NCBI RefSeq assembly: GCF_002632615.1
Contig: NZ_NITZ01000025.1
Span: 1-48,102, forward strand
DNA from: Xenorhabdus miraniensis
Lineage (GTDB): Bacteria; Pseudomonadota; Gammaproteobacteria; Enterobacterales; Enterobacteriaceae
Direction: 5' to 3'
Length of the DNA: 48,102 nucleotides
Part shown: positions 15,507 to 25,029 of the stretch, piece after piece
Position numbering within the stretch: position 1 is the stretch's first letter
Layout: the number at the start of each line of letters is the position of its first letter
The notes under the pieces: model-generated
What the model saw: only the letters and a program-made list of their open reading frames with translations
Told to the model about the DNA's origin: nothing
Database searches by the model: none
Made by a program: the position numbers and the translations under genes

Positions 15507-17792
15507 ATGACGGTTTTGAATCATACTTTAGGTTTTCCACGTATTGGCTTGAAAAGAGAGCTGAAAAAGGCGCAAGAAAATTATTGGGCAGGCAAGATTT
15601 CCCAACAGGAATTGCTGGAGACAGGTCGTGAATTACGCGCCCGTCATTGGCAACAACAAAAAGAAGCGGGCGTTGATTTAGTCCCCGTTGGTGATTTTGC
15701 CTGGTATGACCAAGTATTGACCACTAGCTTGTTATTGGGCAATGTTCCACCACGTCATCGAAACGAAAGTGGAAATATTGATCTGGATACCTTGTTCCGT
15801 ATTGCTCGTGGCCGGGCACCGACAGGCACACCAGTAGCAGCTTCGGAAATGACCAAATGGTTCAACACAAATTATCACTATATCGTGCCTGAATTTCAGG
15901 AAGGGCAGGAATTCAAACTAGGCTGGAACCAGTTGCTGGATGAAGTGGATGAAGCTCTGGCGTTGGGACATAAAATAAAACCTATCCTGTTGGGACCGGT
16001 GACTTATTTATGGCTTGGTAAAGTGAAGGGCAAGGCTTTTGATCGCTTATCTTTACTGGCAGATATCTTACCGATATACCAACAAGTGCTGACAGAACTG
16101 GCAAAACGTGGCATTGAGTGGGTACAGATTGATGAACCAGCGTTAGTGCTGGAACTGCCAGAAGAATGGCTCTCGGCATTCTCAACGGCTTATCAGGCTC
16201 TTGAAGGGCAGGTGAAATTACTGCTGACGACCTATTTCGATAGCATCGGTCATAACTTGGAGACAATCAAATCACTGCCAGTGCAGGGGCTGCATGTTGA
16301 TTTAGTGGCAGGACAGGATTCTCTTGAGAGTTTGGATAAATCACTGCCGGATAATTGGTTGCTTTCATTAGGTGTCATTAATGGCCGCAATGTTTGGCGC
16401 GCAGATTTGAGTGAGAAATATCAGCTTGTTGCACCATTGGTCAGTAAGAGAAATGTGTGGATTGGCACTTCCTGTTCATTGCTGCATAGCCCGATTGACC
16501 TGAATGATGAAACAGGGTTAGACGAAGAAGTGAAAAGCTGGTTTGCCTTTGCATTGCAGAAATGTGCGGAGCTTTCTTTGTTGTCACAAGCATTGAATGC
16601 ACCAGAAGGCAGTAAGCAGGCTGAACTGGATGCTTATAGCGCACCAATTCGTGCCCGCCGTAGCTCTACAAGGGTAAATAATCCAGCGGTTACTGAGCGT
16701 ATCGCTGCGATCAAGCCGCAAGATAGTGAACGCTATCAGGCATATCCTGAACGTGCCAAGCTTCAGCGTCAACGTTATAACTTACCGCTGTGGCCAACAA
16801 CAACCATCGGTTCATTCCCGCAGACAACGGAAATTCGTGGCTTGCGTCTCGATTTCAAAAAGGGCCGGGTGGATAGTACGCATTACCGCACTAATATCAG
16901 TGAACATATTAAGCAGGCGATTCAGGAACAGGAACGTTTGGGGCTGGATGTGCTGGTGCATGGGGAAGCTGAACGTAACGACATGGTGGAATATTTCGGT
17001 GAACACTTTGATGGTTATGTCTTCACGCAAAATGGTTGGGTGCAAAGCTACGGTTCCCGTTGTGTAAAACCACCAGTGATTATCGGCGATATCAGCCGCC
17101 CAGAAGCCATTACTGTAGATTGGGTGACTTATGCACAATCCTTGACTGATAAACCTGTGAAAGGGATGTTAACAGGGCCGGTGACAATTCTCTGTTGGTC
17201 ATTCCCAAGGGAAGATGTCAGCCGGGAAACTATCGCTAAACAGATAGCGCTGGCTCTGCGTGATGAAGTTGATGATTTACAAAAAGCAGGCATTGGTATC
17301 ATTCAGATTGATGAGCCTGCATTGCGTGAAGGGTTGCCACTGCGCAGAGAAGAATGGCAGGCATATCTGGAATGGGCGGTGGATGCCTTCAAGCTGAGTG
17401 CAGCCGTTGCGGAAGATGACACCCAAATCCACACTCATATGTGTTACTGCGAGTTCAATGACATCATGCCGTCTATTGCTGCACTTGATGCGGACGTGAT
17501 CACCATTGAAACTTCTCGCTCAGATATGGAGTTGTTGGATTCATTCGAAGATTTCTCATATCCGAATGAAATTGGGCCTGGTGTATATGATATTCACTCA
17601 CCAAACGTGCCAAGTGTTGAATGGATTGAAGCACTACTGCGTAAAGCGGCTGACCGTATCCCTGTTGAACGTTTGTGGGTAAACCCGGATTGTGGTTTGA
17701 AAACCCGTGGTTGGACAGAAACCAGACAATCATTGGCGAACATGGTAGAAGCCGCAAAACGCCTGCGTGCTTCAGTGAATGATTATCTTTAA
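15507..17792 (+). CDS. metE: Cobalamin-independent methionine synthase MetE
   Basis: This 761-residue enzyme transfers a methyl group from 5-methyltetrahydropteroyltriglutamate to homocysteine, the last step in methionine synthesis. The duplicated barrel architecture is visible: the N-terminal half starts [19 protein letters not shown], and the C-terminal half starts near residue 430 with [15 protein letters not shown]. The zinc ligands are present in [12 protein letters not shown] (His and Cys) and [11 protein letters not shown] (Cys), with the Glu in the [11 protein letters not shown] stretch. The length is close to that of E. coli (753). It is divergent from metR and controlled by MetR and MetJ sites. 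A strong hairpin follows. Confidence 0.98.
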   Translation: MTVLNHTLGFPRIGLKRELKKAQENYWAGKISQQELLETGRELRARHWQQQKEAGVDLVPVGDFAWYDQVLTTSLLLGNVPPRHRNESGNIDLDTLFRIARGRAPTGTPVAASEMTKWFNTNYHYIVPEFQEGQEFKLGWNQLLDEVDEALALGHKIKPILLGPVTYLWLGKVKGKAFDRLSLLADILPIYQQVLTELAKRGIEWVQIDEPALVLELPEEWLSAFSTAYQALEGQVKLLLTTYFDSIGHNLETIKSLPVQGLHVDLVAGQDSLESLDKSLPDNWLLSLGVINGRNVWRADLSEKYQLVAPLVSKRNVWIGTSCSLLHSPIDLNDETGLDEEVKSWFAFALQKCAELSLLSQALNAPEGSKQAELDAYSAPIRARRSSTRVNNPAVTERIAAIKPQDSERYQAYPERAKLQRQRYNLPLWPTTTIGSFPQTTEIRGLRLDFKKGRVDSTHYRTNISEHIKQAIQEQERLGLDVLVHGEAERNDMVEYFGEHFDGYVFTQNGWVQSYGSRCVKPPVIIGDISRPEAITVDWVTYAQSLTDKPVKGMLTGPVTILCWSFPREDVSRETIAKQIALALRDEVDDLQKAGIGIIQIDEPALREGLPLRREEWQAYLEWAVDAFKLSAAVAEDDTQIHTHMCYCEFNDIMPSIAALDADVITIETSRSDMELLDSFEDFSYPNEIGPGVYDIHSPNVPSVEWIEALLRKAADRIPVERLWVNPDCGLKTRGWTETRQSLANMVEAAKRLRASVNDYL

Positions 17793-17815
17793 AATTAAGA
17801 GATAAATTGAAAATG

Positions 17816-17846
17816 CCCGCCACAGAGGATGTAATGTGGCGGGTTT
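17816..17846. terminator. Hairpin terminator shared by metE and yidB
   Basis: CCCGCCACA and TGTGGCGGG form a perfect 9-bp stem with a 10-nt loop followed by TTT on the plus strand. It lies between the convergent genes. Confidence 0.85.
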
Positions 17847-17852
17847 AAGAGA

Positions 17853-18245
17853 TTATTTCCCAAGGAGTTTGTTTTTCAATAAACTCATACCAGCCGATTT
17901 CAAATCCAGATTTTCCGGCACTTCACCGTTTGGTGTGACTTTATCAATGAGATTTGGCAAATGTTGGGAGAGTAAAGAAGAGGCTTCATTGGGATCTATC
18001 CCGATTTTATCTGCCAACTGTTGGATTGTTGAAGAACCAAAAATAGAAGAAATTTGATCGTCATGAACAGGTAAATTTTCGCCTGAACCAATCCATGAAT
18101 GAATCGTCCCATCCAGACCTTGCTGGGAAAACTTATCAATTAACCCACTTATTCCTCCCTGACCTTCAACCCAGTCCATCATATGCTGTAGTTGCTGGTT
18201 TTTACCACCACTCAGCATATTAGCGATTTGATCGAAAAAGCCCAT
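17853..18245 (-). CDS. yidB: YidB-family protein (DUF937)
   Basis: This is a 130-residue soluble protein of the DUF937/YidB family, function unknown. It starts MGFFDQIANMLSGG and contains LQHMMDWVEGQGGISGLIDKF and the repeated helical C-terminal half (FGSSTIQQLADKIGIDPNEASSLLSQHLP, LIDKVTPNG by parts). The match to E. coli YidB in length and motif order is clear. It is convergent with metE, sharing the terminator. Nothing in the context indicates a function. Confidence 0.88.
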   Translation of the reverse strand: MGFFDQIANMLSGGKNQQLQHMMDWVEGQGGISGLIDKFSQQGLDGTIHSWIGSGENLPVHDDQISSIFGSSTIQQLADKIGIDPNEASSLLSQHLPNLIDKVTPNGEVPENLDLKSAGMSLLKNKLLGK

Positions 18246-18640
18246 CGTAACACTCCCCTTTGTTGAGGTTTTATCTGCTTGACCAGATAAAACACTTAGC
18301 TAGGTACATTTACAGGAATAAAGTAGTAGAAATGTTATGAAATAAAGATGAGTGACAGATTTAATTATTACAGTAGCACAATATTTCAAATTCATCTTAT
18401 ATGGGGAAAAGAGGATTTGAGCATTAAGCGTTTTTCTTACACTAATCTCATTTTTATCACATCAAAGTGTTAAATGAATATTTCTGGTTTGTCTATAAAA
18501 AAATATTATAATTCAAATGATTACAATATTTTTTTATTATGAAATATAAATTATGAATGTGATATCTATCGTTTTTTTGTGAAATTATCTATGTGAAGAT
18601 TACAAAAGTAATAAATAGTCATACAACACCAGGGAACCTC
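18246..18640. other. Divergent control region of yidB and the otn operon
   Basis: This is AT-rich DNA with no gene. It must contain the promoters of yidB (left) and ltnD (right). AGGGA lies shortly before the ATG at 18641. I see no clean operator; DeoR-type regulators bind poorly defined repeats, and none is obvious here. Confidence 0.5.
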
Positions 18641-19549
18641 ATGAATAATTCAATACAAAAAATAGGGGTTATAGGATTGGGAGCGATGGGAATGGGAATC
18701 GCTCAGTCCTTAATCAGGGAAGGCATTTCAACTTATGGTTTTGACTTAAATGCCAAAGCTTGTGAGCAACTTAAACAGATAGGAGCAATAGGTGTCGCTG
18801 ATAGTGCAGCCCAGTGGTGTCAGGAACTTGATGTGCTTTTATTGGTAGTGGTTAACAATGTACAAATTGAGCACATTTTGTTTGGTGGCGAAAAACCGTT
18901 AGTCAATCAACTTAAAGCGGGTACAACTGTTGTTCTACACAGTACTGTATCCGCTGAACAGGCACGGGGTTTTGCCAGTCGTTTGCACGAATACCATATT
19001 AAGATGCTTGATGCACCAATTTCAGGAGGGCCGCAGAAGGCTACTAAAGGGCAATTAACCGTTATGGCCTCAGGCCCCTCTGAATTGTTTGAGCAACTCA
19101 AACCGATTTTTGATGTGATTTCAGAACGTCTTTATTACATTGGTAGTGAAATCGGTCAGGGTTCAACCGTTAAAATGATTCATCAGTTATTGGCAGGCGT
19201 TCATATTGCCGTTGCGGCGGAAAGTATGGCGCTTGCCGCCAAAGCAGATATTCCACTGGATTTAATGTATGACATCGTAACTCATGCGGCGGGAACTTCA
19301 TGGATGTTTGAAAACCGTGTTCCCCATATCTTGTCAGGAGATTATACGCCTAAATCTTCTGTCGATATTTTTGTTAAAGACTTAGGAATTGTGCTTGAAG
19401 CTGGAAGGACGATGAAATTTCCTCTGCCGATGGCAGCAACGGCACATCAAATGTTTTTAGCTGCCAGCAATGAGGGGCTAGGACAGTGGGATGACAGTGC
19501 AGTGATCAAGACATTCAAGGGCATAATTTTGCCAGAGAGTAAAACATGA
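18641..19549 (+). CDS. ltnD: L-threonate dehydrogenase LtnD
   Basis: This 302-residue beta-hydroxyacid dehydrogenase oxidises L-threonate (or D-erythronate-like acids) to the 2-oxo acid. The start at 18641 is chosen because AGGGA precedes it; an earlier in-frame ATG at 18593 lacks a ribosome site. The Rossmann motif GVIGLGAMGMGIAQSL is at the start, the substrate-binding signature LDAPISGGPQKATKGQLTVM is central, and the catalytic Lys is in STVKMIHQLLAG. The gene order ltnD-otnK-otnC-otnI matches E. coli ygbJKLM. It overlaps the next gene by 4 nt (ATGA). Confidence 0.92.
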   Translation: MNNSIQKIGVIGLGAMGMGIAQSLIREGISTYGFDLNAKACEQLKQIGAIGVADSAAQWCQELDVLLLVVVNNVQIEHILFGGEKPLVNQLKAGTTVVLHSTVSAEQARGFASRLHEYHIKMLDAPISGGPQKATKGQLTVMASGPSELFEQLKPIFDVISERLYYIGSEIGQGSTVKMIHQLLAGVHIAVAAESMALAAKADIPLDLMYDIVTHAAGTSWMFENRVPHILSGDYTPKSSVDIFVKDLGIVLEAGRTMKFPLPMAATAHQMFLAASNEGLGQWDDSAVIKTFKGIILPESKT

Positions 19550-20820
19550 CTATCAAACTGGGGGTAATTGCTGATGATTTCACAGGAGCAACAGATATAG
19601 CCAGTTTTATGGTGCAAAGTGGTTGGAAAGTAGTCCAGTTGTTAGGGATTCCAGATGAGGATACCTATATTCCATATGATGTAGATGCTGTTGTAATTAG
19701 TTTGAAAATTCGCTCTTCTCCTGTTGCTGAATCGATTTTTCTTGCATTGAAGGCTTGCCGTTGGCTCCTGAATAAGATTGGTTGTCGGCAACTATTTTTC
19801 AAATACTGTTCTACTTTCGATTCCACACCTGAAGGAAATATTGGCCCCGTCATAGATGCTTTAATGGATGAACTCCAAGTTGATATCAGCCTGATTTGCC
19901 CAGCTCTGCCAATTAATGGACGGACAGTAGTGCACGGACACTTGTTTGTTAATGGACAGTTATTGAACGAAAGTGGAATGCAATATCATCCAGTCACTCC
20001 GATGAAAGATGCCAATTTACTGCGATTGATAGAACAGCAATCAAAAGGGAGAGCAGGACTCGTTAATCTTGATTGTGTGCGTCAGGGAAAACAAATTATT
20101 TGTCATCATCTGGAATCATTACGTCAGAATGGCATTCGTTATGCGGTCGTGGATGCGATGATGATGAAAGATTTGATACCTATCGCTCAAGCAGTATCGG
20201 ATATGACATTAGTGACAGGCGGTTCTGGTCTAGGGGCAGCACTAGCTAGTTACCATTCAGGGCACGCTCTGGCATCTTCGACAGTTGGCGATATTCCACC
20301 AGCTATAGGTAGAAGAACTGTTATTCTTTCAGGAAGTTGCTCTGTTATGACGAATCGGCAAGTCATTGAGTATAAAAAAATTGCACCAGCCATGGCATTG
20401 AATATTGATGAATGTATTAATAATTCCATATACGCTAATCAATTGGTTGATTGGGTTATTCAACAACCAGAAGATGGCTTGGCACCGATACTATATTCTA
20501 CACAGCCCCCTCAATTGTTAGAAATGATTCAGCAACAGTATGGCATCTCAAAAGCGAGTAATTCAATTGAACGGCTCTTTGCTGAGATCGTTAATAAATT
20601 GAAACAACAAGGATTCAATACGTTTATTATCGCGGGAGGGGAAACTTCTGCTCAGGTTGTACGAAGTTTAGAAATCAACCAATTCAGTATTGGTGCACCT
20701 ATTGCACCTGGAGTTCCTTGGGTACATGGTTCACATACCGATTGTTGGCTAGCTTTGAAATCAGGTAACTTTGGTGAAGTAAATTTCTTTCAACACGCAC
20801 AGGAGATGTTTCATGGATGA
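19546..20820 (+). CDS. otnK: 3-oxo-tetronate kinase OtnK
   Basis: This 424-residue four-carbon acid sugar kinase (DUF1537 family) phosphorylates 3-oxo-tetronate at O-4 in the tetronate pathway. The N-terminal substrate domain shows GVIADDFTGATDIASFMV and KYCSTFDSTPEGNIGPV, with CPALPINGRTVVHGHLFVNG. The C-terminal ATP domain has VTGGSGLGAAL and IIAGGETSAQVV. Start and stop codons overlap the genes on both sides (4 nt with ltnD, 8 nt with otnC), so the operon is tightly coupled. The length is usual for the family. Confidence 0.92.
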   Translation: MTIKLGVIADDFTGATDIASFMVQSGWKVVQLLGIPDEDTYIPYDVDAVVISLKIRSSPVAESIFLALKACRWLLNKIGCRQLFFKYCSTFDSTPEGNIGPVIDALMDELQVDISLICPALPINGRTVVHGHLFVNGQLLNESGMQYHPVTPMKDANLLRLIEQQSKGRAGLVNLDCVRQGKQIICHHLESLRQNGIRYAVVDAMMMKDLIPIAQAVSDMTLVTGGSGLGAALASYHSGHALASSTVGDIPPAIGRRTVILSGSCSVMTNRQVIEYKKIAPAMALNIDECINNSIYANQLVDWVIQQPEDGLAPILYSTQPPQLLEMIQQQYGISKASNSIERLFAEIVNKLKQQGFNTFIIAGGETSAQVVRSLEINQFSIGAPIAPGVPWVHGSHTDCWLALKSGNFGEVNFFQHAQEMFHG

Positions 20821-21448
20821 GGATATGCTACGTGCGGCATTGGTGAAATGGGCTCGTTCAATGTTTGAGCGTGGTTATAGCAGCGGTGGTGCGGGAAATA
20901 TCAGTGCAAGGCTACAAGATGGTTCGTTTATTGTTACGCCAACGAATTCTAGTTTTGGAGATTTACAGGTAGATAGACTAAGTAAATTGGATGCAGAGGG
21001 GAATTGGATATCAGGTGATAAACCGACTAAAGAGACTTCTATGCATTTGGCAATGTATCGTAATCGATCTGAATGTAATGCGATAGTTCATTTGCATTCT
21101 CCCTGGCTAACTGCTCTTTCTTGTATGCCTAATTTGGATCGTGAGAATTGCCTTCCTCCTATTACTCCATATTATGTCATGAGAGTAGGACGTTTGCCTG
21201 TGATAGAATATTTTCCACCTGGGGATGAAAGAATTAGCCAAGAAATTGCGAGGCTTGCCACAAAACACAACGCTATTTTGCTTGCAAACCATGGACCGGT
21301 TATCGGAGGTAAAACGCTAAGGCAAGCTTTTTTTAATGCAGAAGAATTGGAGGACACCGCACGGATTTATCTGATGTTATTGCCGCATGGTTTTACTACC
21401 TTGAGTGAATCGCAAGTACAGGAACTGGAAACGCGTTATCCCAGATAA
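20813..21448 (+). CDS. otnC: 3-oxo-tetronate 4-phosphate decarboxylase OtnC
   Basis: This 211-residue class II aldolase-fold enzyme decarboxylates 3-oxo-tetronate 4-phosphate to dihydroxyacetone phosphate, which feeds glycolysis. Visible motifs are GYSSGGAGNISARL (substrate loop), TKETSMHLAMY, the metal-binding HLHSPW and the third-histidine region LLANHGPVIGGKTLRQAF. The length and motifs match YgbL. It starts 8 nt inside the end of otnK, which supports translational coupling, and is followed after 15 bp by the isomerase gene. Confidence 0.92.
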   Translation: MDEDMLRAALVKWARSMFERGYSSGGAGNISARLQDGSFIVTPTNSSFGDLQVDRLSKLDAEGNWISGDKPTKETSMHLAMYRNRSECNAIVHLHSPWLTALSCMPNLDRENCLPPITPYYVMRVGRLPVIEYFPPGDERISQEIARLATKHNAILLANHGPVIGGKTLRQAFFNAEELEDTARIYLMLLPHGFTTLSESQVQELETRYPR

Positions 21449-21463
21449 TAACAAGGGCTAAAG

Positions 21464-22243
21464 ATGGCTAGATTTGCTGCAAATTTGAGTATGATGTTTA
21501 ACGACGTTCCTTTTATTGAGCGATTTTCTCGGGCTGCAGATGCAGGGTTCAGTGGTGTTGAATACTTGTTTCCTTATGAAGAGTCGGTGGAAAAACTTGA
21601 AGCATTGTTGACAAAACACCAATTGACACAAGTGTTGTTCAATATGCCAGCAGGGAATTGGAGTATAGGTGACAGAGGAATGGCTTGCTTACCGGGGCGT
21701 GAGAAAGAATTTGTCGCTGGGGTGCATAAGGCAATGGAATATGCTTTACCATTAGGTTGTAAACAAATTCATGTAATGGCCGGAAAATGGGACGGGCAAT
21801 TTACTCAGGAGCGGCAAAATGAGTGCTATATTGCAAATATCCAGTATGCTGCGGATGTTATGGCTGAACATGATATTAATGTTTTAATTGAACCGATAAA
21901 TATCCGTGACATGCCTGGTTATTTTTTGACAACATCAAAGCAAGCAGAAGAATTATTAAAGGCTATTGATCGTAAAAATGTCTTTATTCAATTGGATCTT
22001 TATCATTGTCAGATTATGGAAGGTGATTTGCTAAGAACAATAGAGCGGTTGTGGAAGAAATTTACTCATGTTCAAATTGCATCAGTTCCGGGACGTCATG
22101 AACCAGATGACGGTGAGATCAACTACTTTTGGCTATTTAAAAAGTTGGATGAGATGGGATACCAAGGATGGATTGGATGCGAATATCATCCGGCAGGATA
22201 TACGGAAGAAGGGCTTGGATGGCTGGTAAAAGCTCAATCATAA
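21464..22243 (+). CDS. otnI: 2-oxo-tetronate isomerase OtnI
   Basis: This 259-residue TIM-barrel protein of the xylose isomerase-like/hydroxypyruvate isomerase family converts 2-oxo-tetronate to 3-oxo-tetronate, linking LtnD to OtnK. It begins ARFAANLSMMFNDVPFIERF and has LFNMPAGNWSIGDRG, VLIEPINIRDMPGYF (catalytic Glu), FIQLDLYHCQIMEGD, SVPGRHEPDDGEINY and GCEYHPAG (second catalytic Glu). These are the family's active site segments. It is the fourth gene of the operon, 15 bp after otnC. Confidence 0.93.
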   Translation: MARFAANLSMMFNDVPFIERFSRAADAGFSGVEYLFPYEESVEKLEALLTKHQLTQVLFNMPAGNWSIGDRGMACLPGREKEFVAGVHKAMEYALPLGCKQIHVMAGKWDGQFTQERQNECYIANIQYAADVMAEHDINVLIEPINIRDMPGYFLTTSKQAEELLKAIDRKNVFIQLDLYHCQIMEGDLLRTIERLWKKFTHVQIASVPGRHEPDDGEINYFWLFKKLDEMGYQGWIGCEYHPAGYTEEGLGWLVKAQS

Positions 22244-22272
22244 CTAGACGATAATATATAGCAGGAAAGGTA

Positions 22273-23040
22273 ATGAATCCCCCAGAGCGTAGAGATTTTA
22301 TTTATCGTTATTTACATGAATATCAGACCGTTTCTATTAGTACATTAGTTTCATTGCTGAGTGTCTCGCATATGACTGTTAGGCGGGACATTCGTGTTTT
22401 AGAAGAAGAAGGAAAGATAATTAATATCACTGGAGGTATCCAGTTGAATGATGCGTTGCGTCAAGAATTACCATGGAATGAAAAAGCACTTATTCATCAT
22501 CGCCATAAACGAGCAATTGGAAAATATGCGGCCTCATTGGTGGAAGATGGGCAAGTGGTTTATCTGGATGCGGGTACTACAACATTTGAAATTGCTCAGG
22601 TATTAGCAGAACGTTTCCATCTGACGATTGTTACGAATGATTTTTCTATTTCCCATTATTTGATGAATAAACCACAGCTTAATTTGTTTCATACTGGGGG
22701 ACAGGTAGATAAACGTAATTATTCTTGTGTTGGAAATAGTGCAGCCATGTTGTTGCGTACTCTAAATATAGATATTGCATTTATCAGCACCAGTTCGTGG
22801 GATCTTGAACATGGAATTTCCACTCCCTATGAAGAAAAAGTATTGGTGAAGCAGGCATTGTTAGAGATTGCTCGTAGGAAGATACTGATTTCCGATAGTA
22901 GTAAATATGGTAAATATGGCATGTTTCGTGTCTGCCCTCTCTCAAGTCTAAATGACATTGTATGTGATGGGCAATTGCCAATGCTAGTACAACAACAATT
23001 ACAGGAACTAAACCTGAAATTACACATCGTTAACATATAA
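22273..23040 (+). CDS. DeoR-family transcriptional regulator of the tetronate cluster
   Basis: This 255-residue repressor-type protein has an N-terminal HTH (ISTLVSLLSVSHMTVRRDI with LEEEGKIINITGG) and a C-terminal phosphosugar sensor domain (DAGTTTFEIAQVL, IVTNDFSISHYL, FHTGGQVDKRN). It lies 29 bp after otnI in the same direction, preceded by AGGAAAGG. In E. coli the related regulator YgbI is divergent from ygbJ, so its place at the end of the operon here is different. It likely responds to a phosphorylated intermediate such as 3-oxo-tetronate 4-phosphate (inference). Confidence 0.88.
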   Translation: MNPPERRDFIYRYLHEYQTVSISTLVSLLSVSHMTVRRDIRVLEEEGKIINITGGIQLNDALRQELPWNEKALIHHRHKRAIGKYAASLVEDGQVVYLDAGTTTFEIAQVLAERFHLTIVTNDFSISHYLMNKPQLNLFHTGGQVDKRNYSCVGNSAAMLLRTLNIDIAFISTSSWDLEHGISTPYEEKVLVKQALLEIARRKILISDSSKYGKYGMFRVCPLSSLNDIVCDGQLPMLVQQQLQELNLKLHIVNI

Positions 23041-23262
23041 AAATCAAAAAACTCTCATCTATAAAATAGCCTCCGATAGGCCACAAAGGAGTGCTTTTCG
23101 TTAAAGAATTATTCCGTGTATTATTTAAAAATAACTATGGAATAAATTTTAAATAATTGACACCAGCTGACATGTAGTATTCTCGTTTTCCAATAAATTT
23201 TCCCCCCTTCAAAGATATCGTTTTTGAATTATCTACAATAATTCGTATTGAAATGGAGTTTG

Positions 23263-24645
23263 ATGATGGCGTTTTACATCCCAATTATAGGTTTAGGAGT
23301 AGCTGTATTTACCCTAATTTTCTTGGTCTTGCGTACCCGTATTCATGTGCTGCTTGCTATGTTGATTGCGGCGATAATTGCAGGTGTTTCGGGAGGCTTG
23401 AGTATTACTAACACTGTTGAGGTGATTACCAAAGGATTTGGCTCAACATTGGGCAGCATCGGTATCGTGATTGGATTGGGGATCATGATGGGGCGGGTGT
23501 TAGAGGTTTCCGGAGCTTCTGAACAAATTGCTTACAGTTTCATTAAATGGTTGGGGAAAAAGCGTGAAGAATGGGCATTGGCGATTACCGGTTACATTGT
23601 CAGTATCCCTATTTTTGTTGATTCGGCTTTCGTAATCCTTTATCCGTTGGCTAAGGCATTAGCGAAGAAAGGCAAGCGAAATTTATTGACACTGGTGGTT
23701 GCACTGGCTGGGGGATTAGTGGTAACTCACCATATTGTTCCTCCAACTCCCGGGCCACTTGGTGTTGCTGGTATCTTCGGTGTGGATATCGGGGCAATGA
23801 TGTTGGTAAGCATGATACTGGCTGTACCATGTGTTATTGGGATTACTCTTTATGCAAAATGGTTAGCAACTAAGTATCCGGAATACCAACCAACTGATAA
23901 AGAACCTGAAAATTTAAAACAGATCCATCAAGATTACTTGGCAGAAAAAGCCAATAAATCGTTGCCAAGCTTGTTTCTCTCTCTTCTGCCTATTATTGTT
24001 CCTATTATCTTGATCCTTATAAAAGCCATTAATAGCTTACTACTGGGAACAAAAACATTTCTCGGAAAGGAGAACTATTTATATTTTCAAGTCTTTGATT
24101 TCTTCGGTTCACCAATTATTGCCCTGTCAATCAGTGTATTAATAGCGATTTATACTTTAATACCCAAAGCTAGCAAACAAGAAGTTATTGAGCATTTGGA
24201 AACTGGATTAAAGACAGCGGGTATTATTTTATTGGTTACGGGGGCTGGAGGAGCGTTAGGTGCTGTACTGCGCGAAAGTGGGACGGGAACTATCTTGGCA
24301 AAATATATTGCTAGCCTGCCAATAATACCAGTTTTGATTCCATTCGTCATTTCGACGCTAGTGCGCTTGATTCAAGGTTCTGGCACTGTGGCAATGATTA
24401 CCGCAGCCTCTATTTCAGCACCTATTCTCAATCAGATACCAGATATCAATATGTTAGTGGCTGCTCAGGCTGCGACAGTAGGTACACTGTTTTTCGGTTA
24501 CTTCAATGACAGTTTGTTCTGGATGGTTAACCGAATGATGGGCATTAAAGATGCAAAACAACAGATGATAGTCTGGTCAATCCCTACCACAATTGCATGG
24601 GGGATTGGGCTGTGTGGTGTACTGCTTCTCAACCTTGTCATGTAA
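23263..24645 (+). CDS. GntP-family sugar acid permease (copy 1)
   Basis: This 460-residue inner-membrane symporter has about 12-14 helices and very probably imports the tetronate acids (as YgbN is thought to do). The start at ATG 23263 is preferred, with GGAG close upstream and agreement with copy 2 (MM-x-FYIPIIGLGVAVFTL); a TTG at 23248 would also be in frame. Motifs: GFGSTLGSIGIVIGLGIMMG, VSIPIFVDSAFVILYPL, GGLVVTHHIVPPTPGPLGVAGIFG, LIQGSGTVAMITAASISAP. It is separated from the regulator gene by about 220 bp and so may have its own promoter. A terminator follows. Confidence 0.9.
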   Translation: MMAFYIPIIGLGVAVFTLIFLVLRTRIHVLLAMLIAAIIAGVSGGLSITNTVEVITKGFGSTLGSIGIVIGLGIMMGRVLEVSGASEQIAYSFIKWLGKKREEWALAITGYIVSIPIFVDSAFVILYPLAKALAKKGKRNLLTLVVALAGGLVVTHHIVPPTPGPLGVAGIFGVDIGAMMLVSMILAVPCVIGITLYAKWLATKYPEYQPTDKEPENLKQIHQDYLAEKANKSLPSLFLSLLPIIVPIILILIKAINSLLLGTKTFLGKENYLYFQVFDFFGSPIIALSISVLIAIYTLIPKASKQEVIEHLETGLKTAGIILLVTGAGGALGAVLRESGTGTILAKYIASLPIIPVLIPFVISTLVRLIQGSGTVAMITAASISAPILNQIPDINMLVAAQAATVGTLFFGYFNDSLFWMVNRMMGIKDAKQQMIVWSIPTTIAWGIGLCGVLLLNLVM

Positions 24646-24657
24646 CATATTAAAATG

Positions 24658-24680
24658 GCGCTCTGTAACGGGCGCTTTTC
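24658..24680 (+). terminator. Terminator of GntP copy 1
   Basis: GCGCTC and GGGCGC pair across the loop TGTAAC (one G-U pair), followed by TTTTCTGTTTTC. An almost identical terminator follows copy 2. Confidence 0.7.
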
Positions 24681-25029
24681 TGTTTTCAAGCTTTGTAATT
24701 AACTTTCGAATATTATTCTCACTTCTGCATTACTTTCTCTTTACATTGTGATCTTAATTGCAATTAAATGCGTTGCGTCATCTTAAACACTAGAGATGAC
24801 GTAACACATTTTAAGCCAGATGATATCCAGCCATATTTTTGTTTTTAAGGCCATTTTAAGTTTTAAAGTTAGGTCTTTCACTCCTTTGCAAAGATAATTC
24901 TAAGGTTATGAAGAGTAATTTCTAAGAAAAATTATTACTATTTGGCATTTTTTTAGATCTAACTGTTATTTTTTCAGGCGATGGTATCCGTGCATTTATC
25001 GCTAATCATACAGATTGAAATAGGGTTTT
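24681..25029. other. Promoter region of GntP copy 2
   Basis: No gene is seen in this 350-bp AT-rich stretch. An inverted repeat of 12 bp (GTTGCGTCATCT at 24772-24783 with AGATGACGTAAC at 24794-24805, one G-U pair) with a 10-nt loop is the only structure; it could be an operator or a stem in the leader. TTTGATG-like and AGGG motifs lie close to the ATG at 25030. Confidence 0.45.
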
